From Halalkalibacter wakoensis JCM 9140 (lineage in GTDB: Bacteria > Bacillota > Bacilli > Bacillales > Bacillaceae_D), in assembly GCF_000513095.1 (NCBI RefSeq), contig NZ_BAUT01000001.1:186001-250000 (forward strand): a DNA stretch of 64,000 bases, given 5' to 3'. This document shows positions 19,315 to 28,120 of the stretch, piece after piece. Numbering within the stretch: position 1 is the stretch's first letter; every line of letters begins with the position of its first letter. The position numbers were made by a program, and so were the translations under genes. The notes beneath the pieces are model-generated. The model was not told the origin of the DNA, did not search any database, and saw nothing but the letters and a program-made list of their open reading frames with translations.

Positions 19315-20310
19315 ATGAAACTGAGTATTTTAGATCAATCACCTGTTGCACAAGGAGCAAACGCTCGCACAGCTATAGAACAAACGGTTCAATTAGCTGT
19401 GCAGGCCGAACAATTAGGGTATCATCGATTTTGGGTTTCTGAGCATCACGATGCTAAAAGAGTAGCTGGATCTACTCCAGAAGTATTGCTAGCACATATT
19501 GGGGCAAAAACAAACACCATCCGAATAGGGTCAGGTGGGGTTATGCTACCTCATTATAGTTCTTACAAAGTAGCAGAAAACTTTAAAATGCTTGAAGCCC
19601 TTTATCCAAATCGAATGGACCTTGGGGTAGGGAGAGCAGCTGGGGGCAATCCAATTGCAACGATGGCTTTACAGCAAAATAGTGGAAGCAGAGAGTATGA
19701 CCGGTACCCAGAACAAGTTTTCGATTTGCAATCGTATTTTACAAATCTGCCAGAAAGTCATCCATATTATGGAATCACTGCTACCCCTGAAATTGAGACA
19801 TTACCAGAGCTATGGTTGTTAGGGTCGAGTGGGGGAAGTGCACACATTGCTGCTGAAAGAGGAACTGCTTTCACATTTGCTCATTTCATTAATGGCAATG
19901 GAGGAGAGGACGTTGTAAAGGCATACCGCAACCAGTTTAAGCGTTCTGCTTTTTATGAGAATCCAGTTGCTAGTGTTGCGATCCATTTAATCTGTGCACC
20001 AACAGACGAAGAAGCGAATGAGCGTGCACTAAGCTTAGACCTTTCTTTACTCATGCTTCAAAAAGGAAACCGGTCGTTAGAAATCCAGTCGATTGATGAG
20101 GCGAAGCAATATCCTTATACGGCGAATGACCTTGCTTTAATAAACGAGAATAGAAAACGAATGATTGTGGGCAGTCCAGAAAGGGTAAAAGAACAACTTA
20201 CATTATTAGCGAATCGATATGAAGTAGAGGAAGTGATGGTTATAACGATAACTCATGAATTTAACCATCGAATTGAATCATTTGAATTGTTAGCATCGAT
20301 GTTTCAGTAA
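19315..20310 (+). CDS. luciferase-like (LLM-class) flavin monooxygenase
   Basis: A 331-residue LLM-class oxidoreductase of the single-component, MsnO8-like branch. The N-terminus (KLSILDQSPVAQG), GYHRFWVSEHH and the RMDLGVGRAAGG flavin/phosphate segment are typical. The family uses reduced flavin and oxygen on small organic substrates; this one's substrate cannot be told. It stands alone between terminators and the ymfF operon and is not part of the conserved block in B. subtilis, so it is an accessory insertion. SD GAGAGGA lies at 19302. Confidence 0.85.
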   Translation: MKLSILDQSPVAQGANARTAIEQTVQLAVQAEQLGYHRFWVSEHHDAKRVAGSTPEVLLAHIGAKTNTIRIGSGGVMLPHYSSYKVAENFKMLEALYPNRMDLGVGRAAGGNPIATMALQQNSGSREYDRYPEQVFDLQSYFTNLPESHPYYGITATPEIETLPELWLLGSSGGSAHIAAERGTAFTFAHFINGNGGEDVVKAYRNQFKRSAFYENPVASVAIHLICAPTDEEANERALSLDLSLLMLQKGNRSLEIQSIDEAKQYPYTANDLALINENRKRMIVGSPERVKEQLTLLANRYEVEEVMVITITHEFNHRIESFELLASMFQ

Positions 20311-20484
20311 ACGAGCAAATGGTTATAACAAACAAAAGAATTGGAAAGAGTGGTAAAAGGAGATTTTAAGGTATCTAAATCGATTGTAAAGACAATACAA
20401 ATAGAATGTCGTTACAAATTTACTGTAGTAGGAAATAGAGTAAAAGCATAACCTAACGTGATTGGAAAAAGGAGATGATTGACT

Positions 20485-21771
20485 TTGATGCAGCTGAAAG
20501 AACGTATACATGACTTAAAAGGATTAACCGTTCATACTATGAATACCGATAAATATAAGACCAATTCACTCATCCTTATGATGAAAGCTCCCTTAACAAA
20601 GGAAACGGTAGCAATGCGTGCCTTGCTTCCACATGTTCTTCAAAATGGAACAGCCAATAGCCCGTCAAGAAAACAATTGCGTGAAAGACTTGATGATATG
20701 TACGGGGCCATGTTATCTACAGATGTTCAGAAAAAAGGGGAGGAACATGTTATCTCCATTCGTCTGGATGTGGCAAATGAACGCTATCTATCTGATACAA
20801 CTCCATTATTTGCTCATGCAATCTCCTTGTTAGGAGAAATCATTTTGCAGCCACAGGTTGAAAATGGATCATTTGTATCGTCCGTTGTAGAAAATGAAAA
20901 GCGTTCTTTAAAGCAGAGAATACAATCTGTTTATGATGACAAAATGCGTTATGCTAACGTAAGGGTAACGGAAGAAATGTGTAAAGGTGAGCCGTTTGCT
21001 CTAACAGCATTTGGGACCGAAGAAGAAGTGGACGGGATCACGGCTCAGTCACTATACAGCTATTATGAGCAGTTATTAACAAACAATCTATTTGATCTTT
21101 ATATCGTTGGTGCATTTGATGAGAATGCGGCTGTGCAAACGGTCAAAGAAACATTTACTCGTTTACCTGAAGGAACAGACACCCAATTTAAAACGACCAA
21201 AAGCCCAGAAATAAAAGACGTTAACATTGTCAATGATGTACAAGATGTAAAGCAAGGAAAACTACATATGGGATTTAGAACGTATACAACATACGCTGAC
21301 GATGATTATGTAGCGATGCAAGTTTGCAATGGATTATACGGTGCTTTTTCTCACTCAAAGCTTTTTATCAACGTACGCGAAAAAGAAAGTCTAGCTTATT
21401 ATGCTGCGTCAAGGTTTGAAAGTCATAAAGGAATTATGATGGTTATGTCTGGAATTGAATTTTCGAAATATGACAGAGCCGTTGAAATCATTAAAGAACA
21501 GTTTGAAGCGATGAAGCAAGGTGACTTTACAGAAGCCGAAGTAGAACAAACAAAAGCGATGTTAAAAAATCAAGTACTTGAAACAGCTGATGTTGCCAGG
21601 GGACTCGTTGAACTATCTTACCATCAAGTCGTAAGTGGAAAAAAGCGCTCTATTGATGAATGGCTACAGCAAATTGATCAAGTGACCAAAGAGGATATTG
21701 TTCGTGTCGCACAAAAGGTGAAACTAGATACAATTTATTTCTTAAAAGGTAAGGAGGAGGAGAGCCAATGA
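20485..21771 (+). CDS. ymfF: M16-like protein YmfF (EF-P modification-associated)
   Basis: An M16-peptidase-fold protein of about 428 residues. The N-terminal half lacks the HxxEH zinc motif, so it is probably the non-catalytic partner of YmfH. In B. subtilis ymfF, ymfH and ymfI are among the genes needed for 5-aminopentanol modification of elongation factor P. The start is uncertain: TTG 20485 or ATG 20488 both fit SD GGAGATGA at 20471-20478. The gene overlaps ymfH by four bases. Confidence 0.88.
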   Translation: MMQLKERIHDLKGLTVHTMNTDKYKTNSLILMMKAPLTKETVAMRALLPHVLQNGTANSPSRKQLRERLDDMYGAMLSTDVQKKGEEHVISIRLDVANERYLSDTTPLFAHAISLLGEIILQPQVENGSFVSSVVENEKRSLKQRIQSVYDDKMRYANVRVTEEMCKGEPFALTAFGTEEEVDGITAQSLYSYYEQLLTNNLFDLYIVGAFDENAAVQTVKETFTRLPEGTDTQFKTTKSPEIKDVNIVNDVQDVKQGKLHMGFRTYTTYADDDYVAMQVCNGLYGAFSHSKLFINVREKESLAYYAASRFESHKGIMMVMSGIEFSKYDRAVEIIKEQFEAMKQGDFTEAEVEQTKAMLKNQVLETADVARGLVELSYHQVVSGKKRSIDEWLQQIDQVTKEDIVRVAQKVKLDTIYFLKGKEEESQ

Positions 21772-23063
21772 AACCAGTTCAATTCTCGCAAGTAGACGAA
21801 ACGTTATATCATGAACAACTTGAGAATGGTTTAGATGTCTACATTTTGCCACAGAAGGGCTTCAATAAAACATTTGCAACGTTTACGACGAAATATGGAT
21901 CAATTGATCAGTCATTTGTTCCGCTTGGAAAAGATGATACGCTAACGGTTCCTGACGGGATTGCTCATTTTCTTGAACATAAAATGTTTGAGGATGAAGA
22001 GGGAGATGTATTTCAAGACTTTAGTAAGCAAGGTGCATCCGCTAATGCGTTCACGAGCTTTACACGAACAGCCTATCTTTTCTCGAGTACAAATAATGTA
22101 GAAAAGAACTTGGATACATTGCTTAATTTTGTCCAGCATCCTTATTTTACAGAAGAAAGTGTTGAGAAGGAAAAAGGAATCATTAACCAAGAGATTACGA
22201 TGTATGACGATAACCCAGATTGGCGAGCGTACTTTGGTGTGATTGAAAATATGTTTCACCACCATCCAGTAAAGATTGATATTGCTGGAACGATTGAGTC
22301 GATTTCTCATATAACAAAAGATTTATTATATACATGCTATGAAACGTTTTATCATCCAGCCAACATGTTATTATTTGTCGTTGGGCCGGTCGAACCACAG
22401 AAGATTATGGAGCAAGTAAAACAAAATCAATCAGAAAAAACGTTTGCTAAGCTTGAAGAAATTAAACGTTTCTTTGAAGAAGAGCCAGATACCGTTGCTA
22501 AAGAAAAAAATGTTATTACCATGCCTGTTCAAACGCCAAAATGTTTAGTTGGGTTTAAAGAGATAGGACCAACAAGACAAGGCAATGAATTGTTAACTCG
22601 GGAATTATCGATTAATATTTTACTTGATTTAATGTTTGGTCAAAGTTCAGATAACTACCAAGCGTTATTTGATGAAGGGTTAATTGACGATTCATTCTCA
22701 TTTGACCATTCAGCGGAGTTAGGGTTTGGTTTTACCATTATTGGTGGTGATACGAAACATCCTGACAAGTTAGCTAGTCGAATTCAAGAAATGGTTGAAT
22801 CATTTAAAAAGTCTGAGTTAACTGAAGAACAAGTAACTAGGGCAGTTAAGAAGAAAATTGGATCGTTTTTACGCTCATTAAATTCACCGGAGTATATTGC
22901 GAACCAATTCACTCGATATGAATTTAATGACATGAATTTATTTGATGTTGTACCGGTTTTAGAATCGATCACAGCTAAAGATTTAACGAATATATTGAAC
23001 GACCATTTTCAATTGGAACGGTTTACCATTTGCCAAGTGAAAGCGGAGGGGTATCAAGAATAA
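21768..23063 (+). CDS. ymfH: M16-family zinc peptidase YmfH (EF-P modification-associated)
   Basis: A 431-residue M16 protease with an intact zinc site HFLEH (GIAHFLEHKMFEDEEG near residues 64-79) and the distal ENEKKIINQEI-like glutamate region (KEKGIINQEITMYDDNP). It starts inside the ymfF stop (ATGA), so the two are coupled and probably form a heterodimer like other paired M16B proteins. Genetic work in B. subtilis links it to EF-P 5-aminopentanol maturation; the exact reaction is not evident from sequence. Confidence 0.9.
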   Translation: MKPVQFSQVDETLYHEQLENGLDVYILPQKGFNKTFATFTTKYGSIDQSFVPLGKDDTLTVPDGIAHFLEHKMFEDEEGDVFQDFSKQGASANAFTSFTRTAYLFSSTNNVEKNLDTLLNFVQHPYFTEESVEKEKGIINQEITMYDDNPDWRAYFGVIENMFHHHPVKIDIAGTIESISHITKDLLYTCYETFYHPANMLLFVVGPVEPQKIMEQVKQNQSEKTFAKLEEIKRFFEEEPDTVAKEKNVITMPVQTPKCLVGFKEIGPTRQGNELLTRELSINILLDLMFGQSSDNYQALFDEGLIDDSFSFDHSAELGFGFTIIGGDTKHPDKLASRIQEMVESFKKSELTEEQVTRAVKKKIGSFLRSLNSPEYIANQFTRYEFNDMNLFDVVPVLESITAKDLTNILNDHFQLERFTICQVKAEGYQE

Positions 23064-23064
23064 G

Positions 23065-23793
23065 ATGAAAACCATTTTAATTACAGGAGCATCTGGAGGG
23101 ATTGGCACTGCGATTGCAAGAGAGCTGGCTTCTCCTAGCTGCTCTCTTTTTTTGCATTACTACAAGAATGAACAAGCGATTCTAAACCTAGCAAAAGAGT
23201 GCAAAGAAAAAGGGGCAATTGTACAATTTATTAAGGCAGATTTAACCCAAGATAACGGAGATGAACAAATCCTTTCACAAATTCCTGAAGATATTGCTTT
23301 TCACACAATCATACATAATGCAGGAATTAGTCAATTCGGATTGTTTACGGATGTTTCAAACAGAGAAATGAATCAATTAATGAATGTTCACTTGTTGAAT
23401 CCGATGAAAATCACAAGACGTTTATTACCAAATATGATTAAATTACGCCATGGAAAAATTATTATGATCTCCTCCATTTGGGGGGAAACAGGTGCCTCTT
23501 GTGAAGTGGTGTATTCTGCAGCTAAAGGTGGAGTCAATAGTTTTGTGAAGGGGCTCGCAAAAGAAGTAGCACCCAGTCAGATTCAAGTAAATGCCATAGC
23601 TCCTGGAGCAATTCAGACAGAAATGTTATCCAAAATAGATGATGAACATTTGAAAGAAATACAGGAGGAAATACCAGCAAATAGGCTTGGACAACCAAGT
23701 GATATTGCGCATGCAGTTCGATTTTTATCTTCTGAAAAATCCAATTACATAAATGGTCAAATTTTATCGATAAACGGTGCTTGGTACTGTTAA
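23065..23793 (+). CDS. ymfI: short-chain dehydrogenase YmfI
   Basis: A 242-residue SDR with cofactor motif TGASGGIGTAIA (near residues 7-18), NNAG-like IHNAGISQFG, catalytic Ser in MISSIWGE and YxxxK as YSAAKGG. In B. subtilis YmfI reduces the EF-P 5-aminopentanone intermediate to 5-aminopentanol. It starts one base after the ymfH stop and shares its operon. FabG-like reductases are the nearest alternative, but synteny decides for YmfI. Confidence 0.9.
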   Translation: MKTILITGASGGIGTAIARELASPSCSLFLHYYKNEQAILNLAKECKEKGAIVQFIKADLTQDNGDEQILSQIPEDIAFHTIIHNAGISQFGLFTDVSNREMNQLMNVHLLNPMKITRRLLPNMIKLRHGKIIMISSIWGETGASCEVVYSAAKGGVNSFVKGLAKEVAPSQIQVNAIAPGAIQTEMLSKIDDEHLKEIQEEIPANRLGQPSDIAHAVRFLSSEKSNYINGQILSINGAWYC

Positions 23794-23912
23794 TCGTGTT
23801 TCATTTTAATCCCAAATGATTAATTTTCTTTTTAAAAAATAAGGAACGATGAATATTCTTCTCCTAATAAGAAAAAATACTATCGAAGTACATTTTTTAG
23901 GAGGGTTTTAAC

Positions 23913-24163
23913 ATGTCTGTACTTGACAACTGGGAACAATGGAAAGACTTTTTAGGAGATCGTTTAAACCAAGCACAAGGCGAAGGATGAATCAAAGTGT
24001 TGTGTCTGATGTTGCTTATCAAGTTGGCGAATATTTGGCGCAACAAGTTGAACCTAAAAATGAACAAGAGCGTGTCTTAGCTGAGCTATGGAAAGTAGCG
24101 GATGAGCAAGAACAGCATGCCATTGCCAACATGATGGTGAAACTTGTTCAGAACGAAGGCTAA
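23913..24163 (+). CDS. ymfJ: DUF3243 protein YmfJ, frameshifted in this sequence
   Basis: A small cytoplasmic protein of unknown function (DUF3243). It starts at ATG 23913 (MSVLDNWEQWKDFLGDRL) with SD TAGGAGGG at 23898-23906. Translation as read stops after 25 codons at GAAGGATGA (about 23983-23991). Adding one G (GAAGGGATG) joins it to the second frame, giving an 83-residue product ending NMMVKLVQNEG, a typical family ending. It is the third gene here damaged by loss of one base in a three-base G/C run. Confidence 0.85.
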
Positions 24164-24177
24164 GCTAAATAAAAATG

Positions 24178-24202
24178 AACGCCGCGTGTTGCGGCGTTTT
24201 TT
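24178..24202 (+). terminator. terminator after ymfJ
   Basis: AACGCCGC (24178-24185) and GCGGCGTT (24191-24198) form a GC-rich stem with a 5-nt loop and T-tail. Confidence 0.92.
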
Positions 24203-24401
24203 CTTTGGGAAAAATGGGTACTCTTACATAATAGAACCTTAAGTGAAGCAAACTAAAATTAATACCAAACGTATCTCACGGTTGTCAACAGTTAATTATT
24301 TCCGACAAAGTTCTTTCATTTATGAATAAAATCAATTATCATGATAGATGAAGTCTCTAAAGCCTCACATATGACTTAATTAGTTCAAAAGGGTGAAGCA
24401 A

Positions 24402-25175
24402 ATGGGTTTAAAAGAATGGTACTTGGAATACGAAATACATAAAAACAGACCAGGGTTACTTGGAGATATTTCATCCTTGCTTGGAATGTTAGAAATTAAT
24501 ATCGTAACGATTAATGGTGTTGATAATATGCGCCGTGGAATGTTAATAAGAAGCTCCTCCGATGATCAAGTAGCTAGATTTAAAGCTATTTTAGAAACAA
24601 TTGAGGACATTTCAGTAAGTAAAGTGAGGGAGCCGAGGCTGCGGGACCGACTAGCTATTCGTCACGGTCGGTATATAGAGCGCGATGCTGATGATAAGAA
24701 AACATTTCGGTTTATTCGAAACGAACTTGGTTTGCTTGTTGATTTTATGGCTGAACAATTTAAACGTGAAGGCCATTTCTTAGTGGGTATTCGTGGAATG
24801 CCACGAGTCGGAAAGACCGAGTCAATTGTCGCAGCTAGCGTTTGTGCTAATAAGAGATGGTCTTTTATTTCGTCAACATTGCTAAGGCAAACCGTACGGA
24901 GTCAATTAGCAGAAGACGAAATGAGCGAAGACCACATTTTCATTATTGATGGAATTGTAACAACAATGAGGTCTACAGAGAAACATCGGACACTCGTTAG
25001 TGACATTATGAGACTTCCAGCTGTAAAAGTTGTTGAACATCCAGACATTTTTGTACGTGAGACTGAATACGAGCTGGATGATTTTGATTGTATTATTGAA
25101 CTTAGGAATGATGAGGGAGAAGAGATTACATACGAGGTTGTAGAATCAGGTTTTTCCTCTTTTGATATTAGTTAG
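24402..25175 (+). CDS. ymfK: DUF3388 protein YmfK with ACT-like and P-loop regions
   Basis: A 257-residue conserved Firmicute protein of unknown function. The first 70 residues (YEIHKNRPGLLGDISSLLGM, then NIVTINGVD) look like an ACT domain. The middle has a P-loop, RGMPRVGKTES, near residue 133, followed by an aspartate-rich IIDGIV segment that could be a Walker B. ATG 24402 is chosen over GTG 24393 because AAAGGGTG (24387) is the SD. A small-molecule-sensing NTPase is a reasonable guess, but no role is established. It is followed after 19 bp by rodZ. Confidence 0.82.
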   Translation: MGLKEWYLEYEIHKNRPGLLGDISSLLGMLEINIVTINGVDNMRRGMLIRSSSDDQVARFKAILETIEDISVSKVREPRLRDRLAIRHGRYIERDADDKKTFRFIRNELGLLVDFMAEQFKREGHFLVGIRGMPRVGKTESIVAASVCANKRWSFISSTLLRQTVRSQLAEDEMSEDHIFIIDGIVTTMRSTEKHRTLVSDIMRLPAVKVVEHPDIFVRETEYELDDFDCIIELRNDEGEEITYEVVESGFSSFDIS

Positions 25176-25194
25176 AGGTAGGTAGGTGTTAGGA

Positions 25195-26076
25195 TTGTCA
25201 GAATTAGGTCAACATTTAAAAGAAGTGCGTGAACAAAAAGGATTGTCGTTAGATGACCTTCAACGTACGACGAAAATTCAAAGACGCTATTTGCTTGCGA
25301 TTGAGGAAGGGCGCTTTGATACGTTGCCAGGGATTTTTTATGCAAGGGCTTTTGTGAAAACATATGCAGAAGCGATCGGCCTTGACCCAGAGCCTTTGTT
25401 TGACCAATATCGAAATGAACTCCCTAATCCACAAAAAGAAGCTGTGACGCTTCCGTCTCGTACAGAACGAAGTAAGCCTGCACCAGCTCCGAAAAAAAGA
25501 GCGAAAAGAGGTTCCTTTTTTCCTGCTTTAATTGCAGTTGTTTTTGTAGGGATTATTGTAGTGGGGATTTGGTTAATGGCACAAGGTGGCGGTATGGGTG
25601 ATGGGGGAGCGGTTGCCCCAGATGACAGTGAGAATCTTGAAGCTGATTTTTCAGAAGGGGTAGGGACGGCTCCTGAGGTGGACGAAGAACCAGAAGTTGA
25701 GGAAGTTCGCCCTGAGGAAGAAGAGCCTGAAGAAGAAATTGAACCAGAACCTGATTTTGATTTGAGGTTCATTGAAAGTTCAGGAAACACGTCATTTTTC
25801 GAACTAGAAAATGCTCAACTTTCAGATGTGCGAATTGAAATTACAGGTGACCGTTCTTATATTGATGTTAAGAACGCACTAGGAAGAACTTTTTATAGTG
25901 GAACTCCAACAGAAGGTGATGTCATTTCTCTTGAGCTAGAAGCAGAAGAACAAGTGATCTTTAATTTTGGTGCTTCTCAGTTTGTTGAGTTGTATATTAA
26001 TGACGAATTAATTGAATTTCCACTTGATATTACTCATCAGAAGCTTGATATTACCGTACTAAATGCTGAATCATAA
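25195..26076 (+). CDS. rodZ: cell-shape protein RodZ (YmfM)
   Basis: RodZ links cytoplasmic MreB filaments to the membrane-bound elongation machinery. The 293-residue protein has an N-terminal helix-turn-helix of the HTH_25 type (LGQHLKEVREQKGLSLDDLQ; RTTKIQRRYLLAIEEGRFD), one transmembrane helix (about residues 113-130), a Glu/Pro/Asp-rich linker and a C-terminal DUF4115 beta domain. TTG 25195 is preferred (MSELGQHL) with AGGTG at 25184-25188; GTG 25186 is possible. B. subtilis YmfM is the orthologue. Confidence 0.88.
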   Translation: MSELGQHLKEVREQKGLSLDDLQRTTKIQRRYLLAIEEGRFDTLPGIFYARAFVKTYAEAIGLDPEPLFDQYRNELPNPQKEAVTLPSRTERSKPAPAPKKRAKRGSFFPALIAVVFVGIIVVGIWLMAQGGGMGDGGAVAPDDSENLEADFSEGVGTAPEVDEEPEVEEVRPEEEEPEEEIEPEPDFDLRFIESSGNTSFFELENAQLSDVRIEITGDRSYIDVKNALGRTFYSGTPTEGDVISLELEAEEQVIFNFGASQFVELYINDELIEFPLDITHQKLDITVLNAES

Positions 26077-26211
26077 AATAAGAGAGGTTCATCGTGACCT
26101 CAATGATCTTCTCGCGCATTCCTTTATTGGCGAGCTGGCATTGAGACCGATGAGCTTTTTTTGTGTCAACATGATTGAGAATTGCTTTTATTTATTAATT
26201 GATAAGAATTA

Positions 26212-26220
26212 TGGTACAAT
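26212..26220 (+). promoter_or_regulatory. candidate extended -10 promoter for pgsA
   Basis: TGGTACAAT at 26212-26220 resembles an extended -10 and lies 56 bp before pgsA. The -35 (TTATTA, 26192-26197) is weak. A weak bulged hairpin with a T-run (about 26136-26163) just upstream may end rodZ transcripts. Confidence 0.4.
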
Positions 26221-26275
26221 GCAATATAGACCATATTTTACTAGCGATCATTGTTAGATGAAGGAAGGGAATTTT

Positions 26276-26854
26276 GTGAATTTACCAAATAAAATTACGA
26301 TCTCTCGAATATTTCTTATCCCATTGTTTATGATTTTTTTCTTAGTTCCTTTCTCACTTGGTAACATCCATCTTTTAGGTACGACGATTCCTCTTGCTCA
26401 TTTCATAGGGGCAATTATTTTTATTTTTGCTGCAGCAACGGATTGGCTTGATGGCTATTATGCAAGAAAATACAAACTTGTAACGAACTTAGGGAAATTC
26501 CTAGACCCACTTGCTGACAAATTATTGATTACGGCTGCTTTAATTGCGTTAGTAGAATTGCAACTTTTGCCAGCTTGGATTGCGATTGTTATTATCAGTC
26601 GTGAATTTGCTGTGACAGGAATCCGCTTAGTTGCGGCAGCCGATGGAGATGTGATTGCTGCAAGTCAACTTGGTAAGTTGAAAACTGTCACACAAATCGT
26701 TGCCATTTCTGCTTTAATGTTACATAACTGGCCTTTTCAAGCGGTTGGCTTGCCGTTTGATATGATTATGATGTATGTTGCAACATTTCTAACGATTGTT
26801 TCTGGGGTGGAGTATTTCCAAAAAAATCAACATATTCTTCTAAAGTCAAAATAA
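26276..26854 (+). CDS. pgsA: CDP-diacylglycerol-glycerol-3-phosphate 3-phosphatidyltransferase
   Basis: PgsA makes phosphatidylglycerophosphate, the committed step to phosphatidylglycerol and cardiolipin. The 192-residue polytopic membrane protein has the CDP-alcohol phosphotransferase motif DGx2ARx8Gx3Dx3D, seen as DGYYARKYKLVTNLGKFLDP near residues 58-77. The start is GTG 26276 (MNLPNKITISRI), with SD AAGGAAGGGA at 26261-26270; an upstream ATG at 26258 lies before that site. It is 15 bp from cinA, the usual neighbour. Confidence 0.94.
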   Translation: MNLPNKITISRIFLIPLFMIFFLVPFSLGNIHLLGTTIPLAHFIGAIIFIFAAATDWLDGYYARKYKLVTNLGKFLDPLADKLLITAALIALVELQLLPAWIAIVIISREFAVTGIRLVAAADGDVIAASQLGKLKTVTQIVAISALMLHNWPFQAVGLPFDMIMMYVATFLTIVSGVEYFQKNQHILLKSK

Positions 26855-26869
26855 TAGGTGGTAGAGAAA

Positions 26870-28114
26870 ATGAATGCGGAATTAATTTCTGTAGGCTCTG
26901 AATTATTATTAGGACAAATTGTTAATACGAATGCTGCTTTTTTATCCCAGGAATTAGCCGTTCTTGGTGTGAATGTGTACTATCAAACAACAGTTGGTGA
27001 TAATGATAAAAGACTCACTACTACCTTAGAGCAGGCCGTATCTAGGTCTGATTTAATCATCTTAACTGGTGGTTTAGGACCGACGAAGGATGACCTTACG
27101 AAAGAAACGGTTGCAGCGCTTGTAGGAAAAAAACTAGTTCATGATGAGAAATCATTACATACGATTGAGGCTTTTTTTCAAAAACTCAATCGTCCAATGT
27201 CTGAAAATAATCGCAAACAAGCTTTAGTCATAGAAGGAAGTCAAGTCCTTTCTAATTACTACGGAATGGCACCAGGAATGGTTGTTTCAACTGGTAATGT
27301 GAAAATCGTTCTTTTGCCAGGGCCTCCACAAGAAATGAAGCCGATGTTTACGAATGAGCTGTTACCTCTCCTATCTAATATGTTAGGAGAGAAAACACCT
27401 ATTACTTCAAGGGTGTTACGCTTTTTTGGGATTGGGGAATCCCAACTTGAAACCGATTTGTTGGATTTGATTGAGGCTCAAACGAATCCTACAATTGCAC
27501 CTTTGGCAAATGAAGGTGAGGTTACATTGCGATTAACGGTGAAACATTCAGACACTAGTGAACAAAAGAGGCTCTTGGATGAAACGGAAAAGAAAATTAC
27601 GAGTCGTGTCGGGCAATATTTATATGGATATGATGATACGTCTCTTATGGAGCAGCTCTTTTTGCATTTGCAAGAGAAAAACTGTACGATAGCTACAGCA
27701 GAAAGTTTTACAGGAGGCAAGTTTTCAGCCATGTTAACATCGATCTCCGGAGCGTCCTCTGTTTTTCAAGGGGGAATGGTTTCTTATTCGACAGATGTGA
27801 AGGAAAATGTTTTAGGTGTGTCGAATGATGTTATTAAACAACATGGTGTTGTGAGTCATTATTGTGCGGTCGAAATGGCTAAGTGTGCAAAAGAACAATT
27901 TTCTTCTGACATTGCCATTAGTTTTACAGGTGTAGCAGGACCTTCTGAGCAAGAAGGAAAAGAACCTGGCACCATTTTTATTGGAGTGGTTGGTTTGACG
28001 CCTGAACCTCTTCATTTTGATTTGAGGCTTGCAGGAAGTCGCGAGGCAATAAGAGATCGTGCAATTAAATATGGATGTTTTTATTTATTGAACGAAATGA
28101 AAAAGGTGGAATAA
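26870..28114 (+). CDS. cinA: competence/damage-inducible protein CinA
   Basis: A 414-residue protein with an N-terminal MoaB-like/COG1058 domain (ELISVGSELLLGQIVNTN and LTGGLGPTKDD, residues 4-75) and a C-terminal PncC-like NMN deamidase domain (ATAESFTGGKFSAMLTSISG and FTGVAGP). ATG 26870 follows SD AGGTGG (26856-26861). CinA precedes recA in most Firmicutes and may share competence regulation. Here a helicase gene lies between cinA and recA. Confidence 0.93.
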   Translation: MNAELISVGSELLLGQIVNTNAAFLSQELAVLGVNVYYQTTVGDNDKRLTTTLEQAVSRSDLIILTGGLGPTKDDLTKETVAALVGKKLVHDEKSLHTIEAFFQKLNRPMSENNRKQALVIEGSQVLSNYYGMAPGMVVSTGNVKIVLLPGPPQEMKPMFTNELLPLLSNMLGEKTPITSRVLRFFGIGESQLETDLLDLIEAQTNPTIAPLANEGEVTLRLTVKHSDTSEQKRLLDETEKKITSRVGQYLYGYDDTSLMEQLFLHLQEKNCTIATAESFTGGKFSAMLTSISGASSVFQGGMVSYSTDVKENVLGVSNDVIKQHGVVSHYCAVEMAKCAKEQFSSDIAISFTGVAGPSEQEGKEPGTIFIGVVGLTPEPLHFDLRLAGSREAIRDRAIKYGCFYLLNEMKKVE

Positions 28115-28120
28115 GAAAGA

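Noticed and set aside
25338-25790. Long antisense open frame opposite rodZ
   Set aside because: It is a shadow of the Glu/Pro-rich linker of rodZ; its product is Ser-rich low complexity with no start site signal.
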